Source of the DNA: Ischnura elegans
Lineage: Eukaryota; Arthropoda; Insecta; Odonata; Coenagrionidae
Reading direction: 5' to 3'
DNA length: 64,000 bases
Assembly (NCBI RefSeq): GCF_921293095.1
Contig: NC_060249.1
Location: 76,457,907 to 76,521,906 of the forward strand
A program made the position numbers and the translations under genes. Of the stretch, positions 61,926 through 64,000 are shown piece after piece (position 1 is the first letter of the stretch; each line of letters starts with the position of its first letter). The notes below the pieces were generated by a model. That model was not told the DNA's origin and did no database searches. It was given only the letters and a program-made list of their open reading frames with translations.

Positions 61926-62365
61926 TCGCTATATTTATTTAGCTTCATAAGCTTCATCTTGCGTCTGATAACAAACCAAAAACTGTTGTTTCTCAGAAAG
62001 TGCTTGACGCAAGACATTAAACCCGAATGTGTAGGGCTCACCGTGGTGCGTTTACGCATGCAGTACGTTTACGCAGTGCATTTTTTCCAAAGAGAGATAC
62101 TAAAACTGGCGCGCCTTAAGTCATTTAATGCGAATGCTGCTTCATAGGGGCTTTTCTTGCACGATTTTGAGCATCAGTCAAGCGTCGGTCTGGGGTCGTG
62201 TTAACCTGCCCCCTGAATGGGCCAAGTGTATGCAACAGACTTGGACCTAAAAACATTTTTTTACAGCTAATAACGCAAATAGCCAACAACTGAATGCGTA
62301 TAATTTTTATTTCATGAACTGCTTTATTAAACCACTATGCCCAAAATTTCTTAAGTTCATTGATT

Positions 62366-62398
62366 GTTAGGCGGTACGAAGTTCGCCGGGTCAGCTAG
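62366..62398 (+). mobile_element. Helitron-type 3' terminus
   Basis: GGCGGTACGAAGTTCGCC can form a small hairpin (GGCG/CGCC). It is followed by GGGTCAG and then CTAG (62395-62398), with T next. A hairpin about ten bases before a CTRR end, followed by T, is the standard Helitron 3' structure. The extent of the element upstream (it may include much of 61930-62365) is not known. No Rep/helicase is encoded. Confidence 0.55.

Positions 62399-62424
<26 letters not shown>
62399..62424. repeat. TA microsatellite
   Basis: About 13 uninterrupted TA units separate the Helitron-type end from the Penelope-like element tail. Confidence 0.95.
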
Positions 62425-62429
<5 letters not shown>

Positions 62430-62489
62430 TTTAAGTTAATGTCGATACACACAGAGACACAAAAAAGAAACACTCACATTGAATAAATA

Positions 62490-62530
62490 AACTTGAAGCT
62501 ATCGAAGCACTTCAGGCTTCTTCGTCAGCT
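62490..62530 (-). ncRNA. Hammerhead-like core in the Penelope element tail (degenerate)
   Basis: On the minus strand CTGACGA (62528-62522) is followed by a 5-bp stem GAAGC/GCTTC (62520-62516 with 62508-62504) and then GATA. A hammerhead core reads CUGANGA - stem II - GAAA, so one base differs. Penelope-like elements are known to carry minimal hammerhead ribozymes. Stems I and III and the cleavage site were not identified, so activity is doubtful. Confidence 0.3.
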
Positions 62531-62622
62531 GAAGAATGAATGGTGAGGAAAGGAGAGGGTTGGAAAAGGGAAAAGAGGGGTAAGGGGAGAGGTGTATGGG
62601 GAGGGGGAGTTAGGAATAGGGG

Positions 62623-63765
62623 TTAGGATGCAACGTTCAGACCCGGAGAGCTATTGGCTTGAAAGTGCCAAATGCACGCCAATTCGAGGGTGTGGAGGTT
62701 GAGGGCGGAGTCGGTGGGAGGGAGGGAGGCAATAATGGATACTTTGTAGCAACGATTGAAAATGGAATCATGTGAAAGACAATGTGTAGGAACTGGTAGA
62801 GAGGAGTGGGGGGAAGATGGACAACAGGAGGCGCGATGATTGTTAATTCTGAGATTGAGAGGGGTAGTGCATAGGCCAATATAGAAAGCAGGGCAGAAAT
62901 TACAATGAAGAAGGTAGATGATGTTGGTGGAAGTACAAGTAGTGGAGGGGAAAATCGGTAGGCATTTAAGCTTGGGGAGAAAGGAGGCAGGGGGTGGAGA
63001 GAATATCTTGCAGGTTTTACACCTGGGACGATTGCAAGGTGAGGGTGTGGAGATAGTACCTGACTGCGACTTTTGGAGAGGGCGGGTGGCTTTAAATATG
63101 GTGTTTAAATTCGGTGGTCTCTTAAATGTTATCCGAGGAGTGGACGGGAAAATCTGAGAGGTGGACTTGTGTTTGGAAAGGATGGGGTACAGGTCCTTCA
63201 ATAAGTTTTGTAGCAAATGAGCACCAGGGAAGTAGGTTGTGAGCAGAGAAGGAGAGCAATGTTTGTCTGCGCGGGGTTTATTGTGAATAGCCGGTTTTTT
63301 TCTTATTTTGTTCATCAAGAGTTTTTCGGGGTAGCCGCGGTGAAGAAGAGAGGTGTGGAGTTTGGAGAGGAATTTTTGAAGGTCTTCGGGGTTATTACAG
63401 ATTCTGTGTCCCCGGACAGAGAGGGAATAAGGGATGGAACGTTTGGTGTGTGGTGGATGGCAACTGCTGTAGTGAAGGTATTGTTGTTTGTTAGTAGCTT
63501 TGATGTGAACCGATGTTTTGAATTTGTTATTATCTGAAAGGTGTATGTCCACATCTAAGAAGTTGATATTGGTTTTGGAGATGGAAGAGGTGAAAGAGAC
63601 TGAGGCAGAAGCGTTAAGTGAAGAAACAAAGGTATTGAGAGAGTCGATGTCATGAGGCCAGAGAATGAAAATGTCATCAATGTATCTGAGCCAAAGAAGA
63701 GGTTTTAGGGGGTAATTTATGTAAACAAGATTTTTAATAAGGTTATCATTTCGTTCGTTTTCTTT
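62623..63765 (-). pseudogene. Penelope-like reverse transcriptase / GIY-YIG endonuclease, C-terminal 380 residues
   Basis: The open frame runs 380 codons with no internal stop, beginning right after a TAG/TAA pair and without a start codon, so it is a truncated copy. Residues 27-31 are RYIDD within WLRYIDDIFILW, the catalytic YxDD of the reverse transcriptase. NFLDVDIHL (about 68-76) and QYLHYSSCHPPHTKRSIPYS (about 95-114) are the usual following blocks. A cysteine linker CNRPRCKTC lies at 244-252. The GIY-YIG nuclease domain follows: IIYLLHC (282-288), FYIG (294-297), LR (305-306), NNHR (308-311), the catalytic-type Glu in HTLELACIW (about 361) and a terminal GLN (375-377). Together these identify a Penelope-like element with an endonuclease. 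The nuclease and palm motifs look intact, but the N-terminal fingers are absent, so it cannot work alone. Confidence 0.9.
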
Positions 63766-63770
63766 CTATT

Positions 63771-63936
63771 ACAGGTCTTCAGTCATTTAATTTAATATAA
63801 ATAAATTTTACATCAAAATAAAAAGAATATTTTCTGCAGTTATTGTTGTATGATGTTTTTAACCATAATTACGGGAAGACGTGCCTGACCCTTGCGCCCC
63901 CACCCGCTGGAAAAAATCCCGGATCCGCTCCTGAAA
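63771..63936 (+). repeat. Dispersed repeat, copy 2
   Basis: Homologous to 56540-56715 (see copy 1). It abuts the truncated end of the Penelope-like element, which suggests the element was inserted beside or into this repeat. The final 64 bases of the window show nothing further. Confidence 0.6.
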
Positions 63937-64000
63937 CATCCCCTACGAAAATTCAGACCGAAGCAAAGGCATAAATTACATCTATTTTTTACGATCAGTT

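Larger units (their letters stand above)
62425..63770 (-). mobile_element. Penelope-like retroelement, 5'-truncated
   Basis: The minus strand carries the C-terminal half of a Penelope-like open frame and a 3' untranslated tail of about 200 bases, ending at the TA microsatellite. The 5' part of the reverse transcriptase is missing; homology stops at about 63765, where the dispersed repeat (copy 2) begins. 5' truncation is usual for elements copied by target-primed reverse transcription. Confidence 0.85.

Noticed and set aside
63750-63780. Pyrimidine run plus TTACAG resembling a 3' splice site on the plus strand
   Set aside because: It lies at the junction of the antisense Penelope-like frame and a repeat, and no coding exon follows.
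1-64000. CRISPR arrays, operons, prophage or bacterial gene content
   Set aside because: No regularly spaced repeats, no dense same-strand coding and no ribosome-binding-site pattern; the recognisable elements are all eukaryotic.

Overview
The window looks like gene-poor nuclear DNA from a large, repeat-rich animal genome, most likely an arthropod. This rests on three things: it is AT-rich; it has no operons, ribosome-binding sites or long host reading frames; and every recognisable protein is from a eukaryotic mobile element (piggyBac transposases, non-LTR reverse transcriptases, a Penelope-like element). tRNA-derived SINE heads, Helitron-type ends and short inverted-repeat elements fit the same picture. 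I cannot name the species. I found no host exon that I can support; the sequence is probably intergenic or intronic.

Layout. 1-6.5 kb: AT-rich DNA with a GC-richer pocket (2.5-3.3 kb), a SINE head (3.84 kb, minus), a LINE 3' tail (3.98 kb, minus) and a decayed LINE reverse-transcriptase C-terminus (4.5-4.8 kb, plus). 6.5-13 kb: a Helitron-type 5' end (6.53 kb), a 158-bp foldback (7.06 kb), a diverged tandem duplication (7.33-7.69 kb) and a 186-bp MITE-like element (12.45 kb). 13.8-15.3 kb: two copies of one SINE-bearing repeat, the second split by a 737-bp TTAA-flanked element whose core is a near-perfect 205-bp hairpin. 15-30 kb: unassigned DNA with a foldback (17.8 kb), a hairpin (22.44 kb), diverged duplications (26.2-26.9 kb) and a pyrimidine-rich tract. 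31.0-33.5 kb: a complete-ended piggyBac element, flanked by TTAA, with a frameshifted transposase on the minus strand. 33.5-49 kb: mostly unassigned, with a 26-bp tandem repeat (36.4 kb), a foldback (39.5 kb) and a decayed reverse transcriptase (44.5 kb). 49.3-51.8 kb: a second, older TTAA-flanked piggyBac element with a dead transposase on the plus strand and other repeats inside. 53.6-55.2 kb: a GC-rich island with a TATA-like box, then a 1.03-kb terminal-inverted-repeat element. 57.6-60.3 kb: a region present in two to three old, diverged copies. 61.8-64 kb: SINE head, Helitron-type 3' end, TA microsatellite, a 5'-truncated Penelope-like element (reverse transcriptase plus GIY-YIG endonuclease) and a second copy of a repeat seen at 56.5 kb.

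There is no gene network to describe; the story is layered transposition. The most useful pattern is that three unrelated-looking TTAA-flanked elements share one end design: a short CCCT/CACT terminal repeat followed by a GGGGTC...GACCCC-type palindrome, with extra inner copies. The other points worth testing are the long hairpins, the duplicated locus at 57.6-60.3 kb, and a hammerhead-like core in the tail of the Penelope element. I did not find evidence of a new functional system.
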